Under the pieces are notes generated by a model. That model saw only the letters and a list, made by a program, of their open reading frames with translations, was not told the DNA's origin and did no database searches. From NCBI GenBank assembly GCA_014843695.1, contig CM026401.1, positions 49,774,430 to 49,838,429 on the forward strand: 64,000 bases of DNA, given 5' to 3'. Both the position numbers and the translations under genes were made by a program. Below, in pieces: positions 33,421 through 43,482 of the stretch. Position 1 is the first letter of the stretch; each line of letters opens with the position of its first letter. Origin of the DNA: Archivesica marissinica. Lineage: Eukaryota > Mollusca > Bivalvia > Venerida > Vesicomyidae.

Positions 33421-33600
33421 ACAGTCAAACCTGCCTTTAGCAGCCAGCCAAGGGAATCGCAGAAAATGGCTGCTTAGCACAGGTGGCTGCTTAATAGAGG
33501 TCAAATGTATAGCAAAACAACATATTGGGAATCTGGAAACTGGCTGCTTAATGCAGGCTGGCTGCTTAATAGAGGTGACCACTAACACAGGTTTGACTGT
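33421..33600. mobile_element. MITE family J, full copy (180 bp)
   Basis: Identical 13-bp inverted termini and the same length as the copy at 11202-11381, with TA on both sides; body about 90% alike by eye. Confidence 0.9.
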
Positions 33601-33740
33601 AAACTGTTGGTGTTTACAAATTATTAAATCCAAAGTTAAATACGATCAAAGAGCAAGATCTAAAATGGAATGGTTTCTTTGTACCAAGTTTAGTGGACTA
33701 CGTAGCACAGGACATCACAGCCAGGCACAGTCGGCTAACT

Positions 33741-34238
33741 TCCAACGTTATTTAATACAAATTTCATTTTAGCTCAAATTGCGAAACAAGTTCTTACAAC
33801 ATTATTTTAATCGCTCTATGTTATGTTATATTTATATGTTATATTTCGGGTTTTACGCCTGCATCAGCACCATTTTGGGCTATATCGCCGGCGGGCAGTT
33901 TACCTAACAACACCTTTCCTGGGCAGGCTCCAGCGGTTAACCAGTACTTGGGTGCACCAACCTCCGTAAGAAACTGCCAACTTTTTCATATAAATGAGAC
34001 ATGGCCTGAGCAGGGCTCGAACTCGTGACCATCAGTGATGATAGGTTACAGTGGTATACAAGTCAGCGACCTTAACCACTCGACCACGGAGGCAGACTTT
34101 AATCGCTCTCGAGACCTCATTCATGATAGAATACATGAGGGAGAGAGAAGAGGCCATTTAATCGCATAATTGCGAAATCCAGGCCAATCATGTCTAAAGC
34201 GAACCGGCTACCACTGCGCTATCACAACCTCCAACGTT
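33741..34238 (-). mobile_element. SINE family E, copy 6, split by a SINE F insertion
   Basis: The outer 9-bp target duplication tccaacgtt lies at 33741-33749 and 34230-34238. The SINE E sequence stops at 33817 and resumes at 34110 ('cgagacctcattcatgatag'). The head is degraded ('gcgaaccggctaccactgcg'). Confidence 0.92.
33818..34097 (-). mobile_element. SINE family F inserted inside SINE E
   Basis: Flanked by the perfect 12-bp duplication tttaatcgctct at 33806-33817 and 34098-34109, the mark of target-primed retrotransposition. Body as in the copy at 32035-32289, with 'gggctcgaactcgtgacc' in the B-box region. Confidence 0.95.
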
Positions 34239-34277
34239 GTGTTCTGGCACTTGGCAACCGCACGTACAAACACGTAC

Positions 34278-34457
34278 CTGTGACAATGATGAACACCGAG
34301 GCTTCATAGGACTGTTGCTGCACTGTCGTTGAGCAAATGTATTCGCCGGCATATTCCGACCTAAATCTGTGCAGTGTCAATACACCGTCATGTACACTGT
34401 GTCCTGGGGGGAGCATACCATCACGACGTCTCCACCGAATAATCGGGCTTCTAACGT
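34278..34457 (-). CDS. HSPG2: perlecan exon 16: Ig module 8, second half
   Basis: 180 nt, phase 1 to phase 1. Reads DVRSPIIRWRRRDGMLPPGH, SVHDGVLTLHRFRSEYAGEY, ICSTTVQQQSYEASVFIIVT. Contains the core Trp and F-strand Cys. The acceptor is TTTCTTGTAG and the donor ACAG|GTACGT. Confidence 0.93.
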
Positions 34458-34512
34458 CTACAAGAAATACAGAAAGCGATGTTTAGCTTATAGACAGCTT
34501 TTCTTGTTTTAA

Positions 34513-34680
34513 CTTAATGCAATCATGGCGAGGACCAGAATTGGAGAAGAGTTTGTCTTTGTACACCCATGGTCTTTATTCACAAACACACTTAATGCAA
34601 TCATGGCGAGGACCAGAATTGGAGAGGAGTTGATCTTTGTACACACATGGTCTTTATTCACAAACACAATAATTATTCTA
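34513..34680. repeat. 78-bp tandem duplication
   Basis: 'cttaatgcaatcatggcgag', 'gaccagaattggag', 'catggtctttattcacaaac' twice in tandem, nearly identical. Confidence 0.9.
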
Positions 34681-35193
34681 AAATGTCAAGCGGGAGGTCT
34701 TTATTTGCAGGTTGATCTTCTCTTCAAATTCTGAATCTAAACGTTATCGCTAAACGAAAGATTGACATTGGTAGAAAAATATTACAGAATTTGTTGGTCA
34801 TTGGGTTTTCAGTCGCACCAACAGCTATGGTCATGAAGCGGCTTTGCACACTAGAAGAAAACTCCCCCAAGTGTATCATCGAGCCATGTTCCAGACACTG
34901 GCAGGAACCCAGGCAGAACCACTGACCATCCACACACACGATGAATACCTTCTGAACTTAAAATAAACCCTCTACAGTACAATTGTGTATTTTTTAAATT
35001 CTACGCTATTTTCCCACAATTGTGAAACATGATCTTGGACATGTATGGACACGTTCAATGTTTCTTCTAACCCCTTACTCCTCACCAGAAGGGGCCAAGT
35101 ACTCTGATATCTTCATACTGCTGATAAGCAATAGGCACATCTCACCATATATTCAATAAACAACATCTTTGGAAATAGATAACGGCATGGAAC
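34681..35193. other. intron DNA with weak SINE-like fragment
   Basis: 34870-34940 'cactggcaggaacccaggca', 'gaaccactgaccatccacac' resembles 2420-2470. No exon seen. Confidence 0.45.
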
Positions 35194-35218
35194 GGGGGGG
35201 GGGGGGGGGGGGGGGGGG
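35194..35218 (+). repeat. poly(G) run of 25 bases
   Basis: 25 consecutive G on the plus strand (poly(C) in the gene transcript), directly left of a SINE. Length in the real genome is uncertain because such runs are hard to sequence. Confidence 0.9.
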
Positions 35219-35233
35219 CTATATGTGGGAAGC

Positions 35234-35502
35234 GATAAAGGTGTTAGTTTATTCAAATTTATTTTTATTATTTTAGCTCGATTGCAAAACAGGTTCTTAC
35301 AACTTATACTAATCACTCTCGAGACCTCATTCCTGATGGAATCCATCACCACGAGGGAGAGAGAAGAGGCAACGTGGAATCTAAATGTCTTGCCTAAGGG
35401 CACAATCGTAACGGCTCCAGCAAGGGCGTAAACTCCGGACCTTTCGCTACTGAAGCGAGTGCGCTACCACTGCGCTATCACGACTTCCACTCGGATAAAG
35501 GT
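35234..35502 (-). mobile_element. SINE family E, copy 7, with target duplication
   Basis: The 9-bp duplication gataaaggt lies at 35234-35242 and 35494-35502. Body: 'ttagctcgattgcaaaacag', 'gagacctcattcctgatgga', 'gcgctatcacgacttccac'. The B box is damaged ('gggcgtaaactccgg'). Confidence 0.92.
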
Positions 35503-35565
35503 ATTGCATGCCGTCTATGTGGAGTAAAGGGATAAATAAACAAATACCCTTTTATTAAAATACAT

Positions 35566-35898
35566 ACCATTAGCCGAACAAACAAGTTCTACGCTATGTC
35601 CTTAAATAAACAAATACCCTTTTATTACAATACTACCATTAGCCAAACAAACAAGTTCTACGCTATGTCCTTAAATAAACAAATACCCTTTTATTAAAAT
35701 ACATACCATTAGCCGAACAAACAAGTTCTACGCTATGTCCTTAAATAAACAAATACCCTTTTATTAAAATACATACCATTAGCCGAACAAACAAGTTCTA
35801 CGCTCTGTCCTTAAATAAACAAATACCCTTTTTATAACAATACATACCATTAGCCGAACAAACAAGTTCTACGCTCTGTCCTTCAACAACAGACAATG
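35566..35898. repeat. 68-70-bp repeat carrying exon 15's end and donor, five copies
   Basis: The unit is taccattagccgaacaaaca, agttctacgctatgtcctta, aataaacaaatacccttttatt. The copy nearest 35848 is the real exon end. Four others lie in the intron, three of them with an intact GTATGT; the one near 35630 has 'tactacc', which changes the donor to GTAGTA. Confidence 0.96.
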
Positions 35899-35943
35899 TG
35901 CTAGGCCCAGAGATTGCAACTCCTTTCCTCTCCTCTTCACGTA
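35848..35943 (-). CDS. HSPG2: perlecan exon 15: Ig module 8, first half
   Basis: 96 nt, phase 1 to phase 1. Reads REEERKGVAISGPSTLSVVE, GQSVELVCSANG with the B-strand cysteine. The acceptor is TTTGTTGCAG and the donor AATG|GTATGT. The final 33 bases and donor are repeated four more times downstream, each preceded by an acceptor-like tract (see findings). Confidence 0.92.
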
Positions 35944-35989
35944 CTGCAACAAACCAATACATAAAGATATATTATTAGATTATTGTGTT

Positions 35990-36784
35990 TATTAGTGTAA
36001 GATAGTTTAAACATATTTTATTCAGTTCATTCAATATATATACGGTATATAAAAAACAACAGGATATCTGAAATGGATTGGAAAACAAGCTGAGAGCTTA
36101 TGTAAATTCCTTTCCATGAGGATGTTACAATATACAGTTGTTAGCATTGAGAGCGGTTAGTGAGACATGACGGGCATTGTCTTGGGTTCTTTAGCCCCGA
36201 TTGGTCTTGGGTGCTTGTATGCGTACTTGTGATTTGTGGGGCAATTTGAAACAAGTTGTGTCATCATGCATGCACTAATTGGTGGTGAACTGAATTGGAA
36301 GGTATGGAAAATTAGTAAATGGGATGAAATGAAATGGGTTGCTGTGACACACAGGAAAGGAAGGATGGACCTGGAATACCCACCAGGTAGTCGGATCATG
36401 CATCAAACCTCTTTGTAGCTGCAATGTAAGCCTGGACAGTTAGAAAGATGGATTTGTTGTTTTGGAATGGTAAACGATCGTCGCCATACAGAAGATTATT
36501 TGTTGTCGGTGCGCAAAGGGATATTGGACAAAAGTAGGCGACGAGCATTGTTGTATTGTGGGCACTGCGTAAGGTAATGCATCGCTGTTTGTAGTGTAAG
36601 ATAGGATTTTATTTCATCGAGTGATCACCGAAATTTGTATTTCCACAGAAAAGAACTGAGGATGCTACTGTAATTGAAGCATCCTCTGTATCTTGCACTA
36701 TCCTCCAAATAAAATGACTAAAATACTTAGTCTATACAAAATTTATTTGAGTTCTTACAACTTATATTAACCACTCTCGAGACC
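35990..36784. other. intron DNA with no recognised feature
   Basis: Mixed composition. Short frames here show no domain. 36735-36785 is a tail fragment of SINE E ('cttatattaaccactctcga', 'gacctcag'). Confidence 0.5.
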
Positions 36785-36999
36785 TCAGTGTTATTCAGGA
36801 TACACGAGTTGCATTACGCATGGATGTCGACACTATTTACATTATATTGTATGTCAACAAACCGCATATACGACGTTTGTTTTTTAGTTGAAATACTCAA
36901 GTTTTTGAAGCAAATATTAGGAAACAGATTATACCATATAATAGGAAAATACATAGAAATTGTAGAAATTTGCATTTTCACTTCGTAGTGTCGCTTTAA
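36785..36999 (-). mobile_element. partial copy of the ttaaagc-ended MITE
   Basis: 'gttattcaggatacacgagt', 'atgtcaacaaaccgcatata', 'cgacgtttgtttt' mirror 2810-2955; it ends in 'agtgtcgctttaa'. It lies about 35 bp downstream of exon 14's start on the + axis, i.e. just past its donor at 37036. Confidence 0.65.
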
Positions 37000-37035
37000 A
37001 ATACATATAAACTTGGAAAATATACTAATATTTAC

Positions 37036-37320
37036 CGATAAGCTGTACTCTATCCTCTGTCTTTCCACCAGAGTTCGTCGCTACGCACGTGTATGTACCC
37101 TGATCCTCATGAGCCACGTGGTTTATGTCTAATATTGCCGTTCCATGTTGCCCAGCGAGTGCGTCATATTCTGGTTCAACATCGCCACGTTGTGGGTGAT
37201 CAGGTTCAATCCAGAACACAGTAGGTACGGGGTCGCCGTCTGCTGTACATTCCAAGGTCACCCGTTGACCAATCAGAGCGTAGACGGTTTTACTCGGCTG
37301 AATCACAATAGTAGGTGGAC
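37036..37320 (-). CDS. HSPG2: perlecan exon 14: Ig module 7 (whole)
   Basis: 285 nt, phase 1 to phase 1. Reads GPPTIVIQPSKTVYALIGQR, VTLECTADGDPVPTVFWIEP, then INHVAHEDQGTYTCVATNSG. Both cysteines and the Trp are present; a longer C'-D loop (PDHPQRGDVEPEYDALAGQH) than in its neighbours. The acceptor is CTGCCCCAG and the donor ATCG|GTAAAT. Confidence 0.94.
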
Positions 37321-37449
37321 CTGGGGCAGAAAACAGATCAAATAAATACACGTATCTAAGTGCATAAAGGTTACACGAATGCGTTATCCTAATACTGGGG
37401 CCAGGGCACAATTATTTTATATGGGGTGGAGGGAGACTGGAAAACACCA

Positions 37450-37545
37450 TAGCACTTTCTGCCGTACAGACATAGCCACACTGATTGTAAACTCTAGTTT
37501 GGACAATTATACTCCACAACCAGTGTGGGCATCAGTGTGGTAGTT
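37450..37545 (-). pseudogene. relic of an exon 13 copy at the array's far end
   Basis: On the gene strand 'cacactggttgtggagtata' mirrors exon 13's 'tacactcattgtggaaggta', with the donor GGTAAG decayed to GTATAA. Further on, 'ggctatgtctgtacggcaga' mirrors the F-strand 'ggttatatctgtacggcaga'. These are fragments without open splice sites. Confidence 0.75.
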
Positions 37546-39625
37546 CCCGTCACGGTGGTAGTCCCCGTCACGGTGGTAGTTCCCGTCACCGTGGTAGTCT
37601 GTGTCTCCATGGTAGTCCGTGTCTCCATGGTAGTCCGTGTCTCCGTGGTAGTCCGTGTCTCCGTGGTAGTCCGTGTCTCCATGGTAGTCCGTGTCTCCGT
37701 GGTAGTCCATGTCTCCGTGGTAGTTCCCGTCACCGTGGTAGTTCCCGTCACCGTGGTAGTCCGTGTTGCCGTGGTAGTTCCCGTCACCGTGGTAGTCCGT
37801 GTCTCCGTGGTAGTTCCCGTCACCATGGTAGTCCGTGTCGCCGTGGTAGTTCCTGTCACCGTGGTAGTTCCCGTCATCGTGGTAGTCCGTGTCTCCGTGG
37901 TAGNNNNNNNNNNNNNNNNNNNNNNNNNNNNNNNNNNNNNNNNNNNNNNNNNNNNNNNNNNNNNNNNNNNNNNNNNNNNNNNNNNNNNNNNNNNNNNNNN
38001 NNNNNNNNNNNNNNNNNNNNNNNNNNNNNNNNNNNNNNNNNNNNNNNNNNNNNNNNNNNNNNNNNNNNNNNNNNNNNNNNNNNNNNNNNNNNNNNNNNNN
38101 NNNNNNNNNNNNNNNNNNNNNNNNNNNNNNNNNNNNNNNNNNNNNNNNNNNNNNNNNNNNNNNNNNNNNNNNNNNNNNNNNNNNNNNNNNNNNNNNNNNN
38201 NNNNNNNNNNNNNNNNNNNNNNNNNNNNNNNNNNNNNNNNNNNNNNNNNNNNNNNNNNNNNNNNNNNNNNNNNNNNNNNNNNNNNNNNNNNNNNNNNNNN
38301 NNNNNNNNNNNNNNNNNNNNNNNNNNNNNNNNNNNNNNNNNNNNNNNNNNNNNNNNNNNNNNNNNNNNNNNNNNNNNNNNNNNNNNNNNNNNNNNNNNNN
38401 NNNNNNNNNNNNNNNNNNNNNNNNNNNNNNNNNNNNNNNNNNNNNNNNNNNNNNNNNNNNNNNNNNNNNNNNNNNNNNNNNNNNNNNNNNNNNNNNNNNN
38501 NNNNNNNNNNNNNNNNNNNNNNNNNNNNNNNNNNNNNNNNNNNNNNNNNNNNNNNNNNNNNNNNNNNNNNNNNNNNNNNNNNNNNNNNNNNNNNNNNNNN
38601 NNNNNNNNNNNNNNNNNNNNNNNNNNNNNNNNNNNNNNNNNNNNNNNNNNNNNNNNNNNNNNNNNNNNNNNNNNNNNNNNNNNNNNNNNNNNNNNNNNNN
38701 NNNNNNNNNNNNNNNNNNNNNNNNNNNNNNNNNNNNNNNNNNNNNNNNNNNNNNNNNNNNNNNNNNNNNNNNNNNNNNNNNNNNNNNNNNNNNNNNNNNN
38801 NNNNNNNNNNNNNNNNNNNNNNNNNNNNNNNNNNNNNNNNNNNNNNNNNNNNNNNNNNNNNNNNNNNNNNNNNNNNNNNNNNNNNNNNNNNNNNNNNNNN
38901 NNNCCGTGGTAGTCCGTGTTGCCGTGGTAGTTCCCGTCACCGTGGTAGTCCGTGTCTCCGTGGTAGTTCCCGTCACCATGGTAGTCCGTGTCGCCGTGGT
39001 AGTTCCTGTCACCGTGGTAGTTCCCGACATCGTGGTAGTCCGTGTCTCCGTGGTAGTCCGTGTCGCCGTGGTAGTTCCTGTCACCGTGGTAGTCCCTGTC
39101 TCCGTGGTAGTCCCTGTCTCCGTGGTAGTCTGTGTTGCCGTGGTAGTTCCCGTCGCCATGGTAGTCTCTGTCTCCGTGGTATTTCCCGTCACCGTGATAG
39201 TCCCTGTCTCCGTGGTAGTTCCCGTCGCTGAGGTAGTTCCCGTCGCCATGGTAGTTCCCTTCACTGTGGTAGTTCCCATCACCGTGGTAGTTCCTGTCCC
39301 CGTGGTAGTTCCCGTTGCCATGGTAGTTCCCATCACCGTGGTAGTCCCTGTCCCCGTGGTAGTCCCTGTCCCCGTGGTAGTTCCCGTCGCCATGGTAGTT
39401 CCCTTCACTGTGGTAGTCCCTGTCTCAGTGGTAGTCCCTGTCCCCGTGGTAGTTCCCGTCGCCATGGTAGTTCCCTTCACTGTGGTAGTTCCCATCACTG
39501 TGGTAGTCCCTGTTCCCGTGGTAGTTCCCGTTGCCATGGTAGTTCCCTTCACTGTGGTAGTTCCCATCACCTTAGTAGTCCCTGTCTCCGTGGTAGTTCC
39601 CGTCGCCATGGTAGTTCCCATCTTA
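37530..39625. repeat. 18-bp array seeded by exon 13's end, interrupted by a gap
   Basis: Units like ggtagttcccgtcaccgt and ggtagtccctgtctccgt. On the gene strand they read GGAACTACCACGGTGACG (G-T-T-T-V-T), very like exon 13's GTTTATAT. Frames stay open (up to about 700 codons through the gap), but a TAA lies between exon 13 and the array, so simple read-through is blocked. Confidence 0.93.
37904..38903. other. assembly gap, exactly 1,000 N
   Basis: A fixed-size run of N inside the 18-bp array, so the true array length is unknown. Frames that run through it have no meaning. Confidence 0.99.
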
Positions 39626-39627
39626 CT

Positions 39628-39660
39628 TTAGGCCACACAGACATATCTGCCCTATTTGAC
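39628..39660 (-). pseudogene. relic of exon 13's F-strand segment between exon and array
   Basis: 'gggcagatatgtctgtgtgg' and 'aagtaagatgggaactacc' align by eye with exon 13's 'gggcggttatatctgtacgg' and 'gaatgagatgggtactacg'. An in-frame TAA has formed. Confidence 0.75.
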
Positions 39661-39666
39661 ACTTAC

Positions 39667-39824
39667 CTTCCACAATGAGTGTAGCTGTCGCTGTCGTAGT
39701 ACCCATCTCATTCTCTGCCGTACAGATATAACCGCCCTGCTCAGCTTGCGTTATTTGTTTAAACATGATCACTCCATTGTCCATCGTCTCAATTTTCTCT
39801 GCCGACATAGGCACACCACCAACT
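39667..39824 (-). CDS. HSPG2: perlecan exon 13: Ig module 6, second half
   Basis: 158 nt. Reads VGGVPMSAEKIETMDNGVIM, FKQITQAEQGGYICTAENEM, ending GTTTATATLIVEG. The acceptor is ATTCTACAG and the donor GAAG|GTAAGT, phase 1. The GTTTATATLIVE end is the likely seed of the adjoining 18-bp array, which spells GTTTxT-like units in the same sense. Confidence 0.93.
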
Positions 39825-39879
39825 CTGTAGAATATAAAGATACATGTGATTACTTAATGTCCTCGGTATGGCATGTAGG

Positions 39880-40335
39880 CGATGTCACACCACCAATCCA
39901 TGTGGGGATCGCTGGAGTGCCCAAATTTCTGTAGATCCTTTCCCTCATGGAGATGTAGGATTGTATACTACTATATCTCCATACATATGGCAGCCATTTA
40001 TACAACTATCATACTCAATGTATAAGCAGTCAGCATATCTTCGTCACCTCCATTGAGGTTATGGGTTGTATCCACACTTCAACAGAGTTGTAGAGGTTTT
40101 GGGTTGTACTAGCCTGGGAACGTTGATATATTTTGCCTGGTCAGTCATATAAATATATTTTAATACTGAGATCATTAATTGGGCCGTATTGAGTTTCTGA
40201 TAATATCAACGCCTTGGGAAACTTGTGGGGTATTCCGTGTAATTATTGATTATCATTAATCCTATTAATAGGCATATTAGCATGTGACTTAATTAATGAC
40301 GTACTTAATTAAATCGAAAGCGAGGCACTGCAATG
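39880..40335. other. intron DNA with a single copy of the 8798-9150 unit
   Basis: 39945-40065: 'tctccatacatatggcagcc', 'atcttcgtcacctccattga' match the dispersed unit. The rest is A+T-rich with no exon. Confidence 0.6.
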
Positions 40336-40339
40336 TTGA

Positions 40340-43300
40340 TAAAACTTTATGTATGTGATATTGTTAAAAGGGGCCGAGAGGTGATACTATGTCAATGTAC
40401 GTGAAATTGTTAAAGGGGCTGAGAGGCGATTCTATGTCAATGTATGTGGTATTGTTAAAGGGGCTGAGAGGTGATTCTGTCAATGTATGTGGTATTGTTA
40501 AAGGGGCTGAGAGGTGATTCTATGTCAATATATGTGGTATTGTTAAAGGGGCTGATAGGCGATTATGTCAATGTATGTGGTATTGTTAAAGGGGCTGATA
40601 GGCGATTATGTCAATGTATGTGGCATTGTTAAAGGGGCTGAGAGGTGATTCTATGTCAATATATGTGGTATTGTTAAAGGGGCTAAGAGGTGATTCTATG
40701 TATGTGGTATTGTTAAAGGGGCTGAGAGGTGATTCTATGTTAATGTATGTGGTATTGTTAAAGGGGCTGAGAGGTGATTCTATGTTAATGTATGTGGTAT
40801 TGTTAAAGGGGCTGAGAGGTGATTCTATGTTAATGTATGTGGTATTGTTAAAGGGGCTGAGAGGCGATTCTATGTCAATGTATGTGGTATTGTTAAAGGG
40901 GCTCAGAGGTGATTCTATGTTAATGTATGTGGTATTGTTAAAGGGGCTGAGAGATGCTACTATGTCAATGTATGTGGTATTGTTAAAGGGGCTGAGAGGC
41001 GATTCTATGTCAATGTATGTGGTATTGTTAAAGGGGCTGAGAGATGATTCTATGTCAATGTATGTGGTATTGTTAAAGGGGCTGAGAGGTGATTCTATGT
41101 TAATGTATGTGGTATTGTTAAAGGGGCTGAGAGGCGATTCTATGTCAATGTATGTGGCATTGTTAAAGGGGCTGATAGGTGATTCTATGTCAATGTATGT
41201 GGTATTGTTAAAGGGGCTGAGAGGTGATTCTATGTCAAGGTATGTGGTATTGTTAAAGGGGCTGAGAGGTGATTCTATGTTAATGTATGTGGTATTGTTA
41301 AAGGGGCTGAGAGGTGATTCTATGTCAATGTATGTGGTATTGTTAAAGGGGCTGAGAGGTGATTCTATGTCAATATATGTGGCATTGTTAAAGGGTTGAG
41401 AGGTGATTCTATGTCAATGTATGTGGTATTGTTAAAGGGGCTGAGAGGTGATTCTATGTCAATGTATGTGGTATTGTTAAAGGGGCTGAGAGGTGATTCT
41501 ATGTCAATGTATGTGGTATTGTTAAAGGGGCTGAGAGGTGATTCTATGTCAATGTATGTGGTATTGTTAAAGGGGCTGAGAGGCGATTCTATGTCAATGT
41601 ATGTGGTATTGTTAAAGGGGCTGAGAGGCGATTCTATGTCAATGTATGTGGTATTGTTAAAGGGGCTGAGAGGTGATTCTATGTCAATGTATGTGGTATT
41701 GTTAAAGGGGCTGAGAGGTGATTCTATGTCAATGTATGTGGTATTGTTAAAGGGGCTGAGAGGTGATTCTATGTCAATGTATGTGGTATTGTTAAAGGGG
41801 CTGAGAGGTGATTCTATGTCAATGTATGTGGTATTGTTAAAGGGGCTGAGAGGTGATTATGTCAATGTATGTGTATTGTTAAAGGGGTTGAGAGGTGATT
41901 CTATGTCAATGTAGTATTGTTAAAGGGGCTGAGAGGTGATTCTATGTATGTGGTATTGTTAAAGGGGCTGAGAGGTGATTCTATGTATGTGGTATTGTTA
42001 AAGGGGCTGAGAGGTGATTCTATGTCAATGTATGTGGCATTGTTAAAGGGGCTGAGAGGTGATTCTATGTCAATGTATGTGGTATTGTTAAAGGGGCTGA
42101 GAGGTGATTCTATGTCAATGTATGTGGTATTGTTAAAGGGGCTGAGAGGTGATTCTATGTATGTATGTGGTATTGTTAAAGGGGCTGAGAGGTGATTCTA
42201 TGTAATGTATGTGGTATTGTTAAAGGGGCTGAGAGGTGATTCTATGTTAATGTATGTGGTATTGTTAAAGGGGCTGAGAGGTGATTCTATGTTAATGTAT
42301 GTGGTATTGTTAAAGGGGCTGAGAGGTGATTCTATGTTAATGTATGTGGTATTGTTAAAGGGGCTGAGAGGCGATTCTATGTCAATGTATGTGGTATTGT
42401 TAAAGGGGCTCAGAGGTGATTCTATGTTAATGTATGTGGTATTGTTAAAGGGGCTGAGAGATGCTACTATGTCAATGTATGTGGTATTGTTAAAGGGGCT
42501 GAGAGGTGATTCTATGTCAATGTATGTGGTATTGTTAAAGGGGCTGAGAGGTGATTCTATGTTAATGTATGTGGTATTGTTAAAGGGGCTGAGAGGCGAT
42601 TCTATGTCAATGTATGTGGCATTGTTAAAGGGGCTGAGAGGTGATTCTATGTTAATGTATGTGGTATTGTTAAAGGGGCTGAGAGGTGATTCTATGTCAA
42701 TGTATGTGGTATTGTTAAAGGGGCTGAGAGGTGATTCTATGTCAATGTATGTGGTATTGTTAAAGGGGCTGAGAGGTGATTCTATGTCAATGTATGTGGT
42801 ATTGTTAAAGGGGCTGAGAGGTGATTATGTCAATGTATGTGGTATTGTTAAAGGGGCTGAGAGGTGATTATGTCAATGTATGTGGTATTGTTAAAGGGGT
42901 GGAAAGGTGATTCTATGTATGTGGTATTGTTAAAGGGGTGGAGAGGTGATTCTATGTCAATGTACGTGATATTGTTAAAGGGGCAGAGAGGTGATTCTAT
43001 GTATGTGGTATTGTTAAAGGGGCTGAGAGGTGATTCTATGTATGTGGTATTGTTAAAGGGGCTGAGAGGTGATTCTATGTCAATGTATGTGGCATTGTTA
43101 AAGGGGCTGAGAGGTGATTCTATGTCAATGTATGTGGCATTGTTAAAGGGGCTGAGAGGTGATTCTATGTCAATGTATGTGGTATTGTTAAAGGGGCTGA
43201 GAGGTGATTCTATGTATGTGGTATTGTTAAAGGGGCTGAGAGGTGATTCTATGTATGTGGTATTGTTAAAGGGGCTGAGAGGTGATTCTATGTATGTGGT

Positions 43301-43455
43301 ATTGTTAAAGGGGCTGAGAGGTGATTCTATGTATGTGGTATTGTTAAAGGGGCTGAGAGATGATTCTATGTATGTGGTATTGTTAAAGGGGCTGAGAGGT
43401 GATTATATATATGTGGTATTGTTAAAGGGGCTGAGAGGTGATACTATGTGGTTTT
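40340..43455. repeat. 45-bp minisatellite, about 66 copies (3.1 kb)
   Basis: The unit is ggtattgttaaaggggctga, gaggtgattctatgtcaatg, tatgt. A 15-bp shorter variant lacks 'gtcaatgtatgt'-type bases. Because 45 is a multiple of three, plus-strand frames (MYVVLLKGLRGDSM) run long but break at single-base changes. A stray unit fragment occurs at 47550-47572. Occupies intron 12. Confidence 0.97.
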
Positions 43456-43482
43456 GTTTGCCGGATTACTAACCGTGAAGGG

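Noticed and set aside
37507..39621. 704-codon threonine-rich frame as an expressed mucin domain of perlecan
   Set aside because: Runs through a 1,000-N gap, starts in a frame different from exon 13 read-through, has a TAA before it and no intact acceptor/donor pair. Kept as a repeat and as a finding.
40608..43472. Long frames MYVVLLKGLRGDSM
   Set aside because: 45-bp array in intron 12, plus strand, repeatedly broken by single-base changes.
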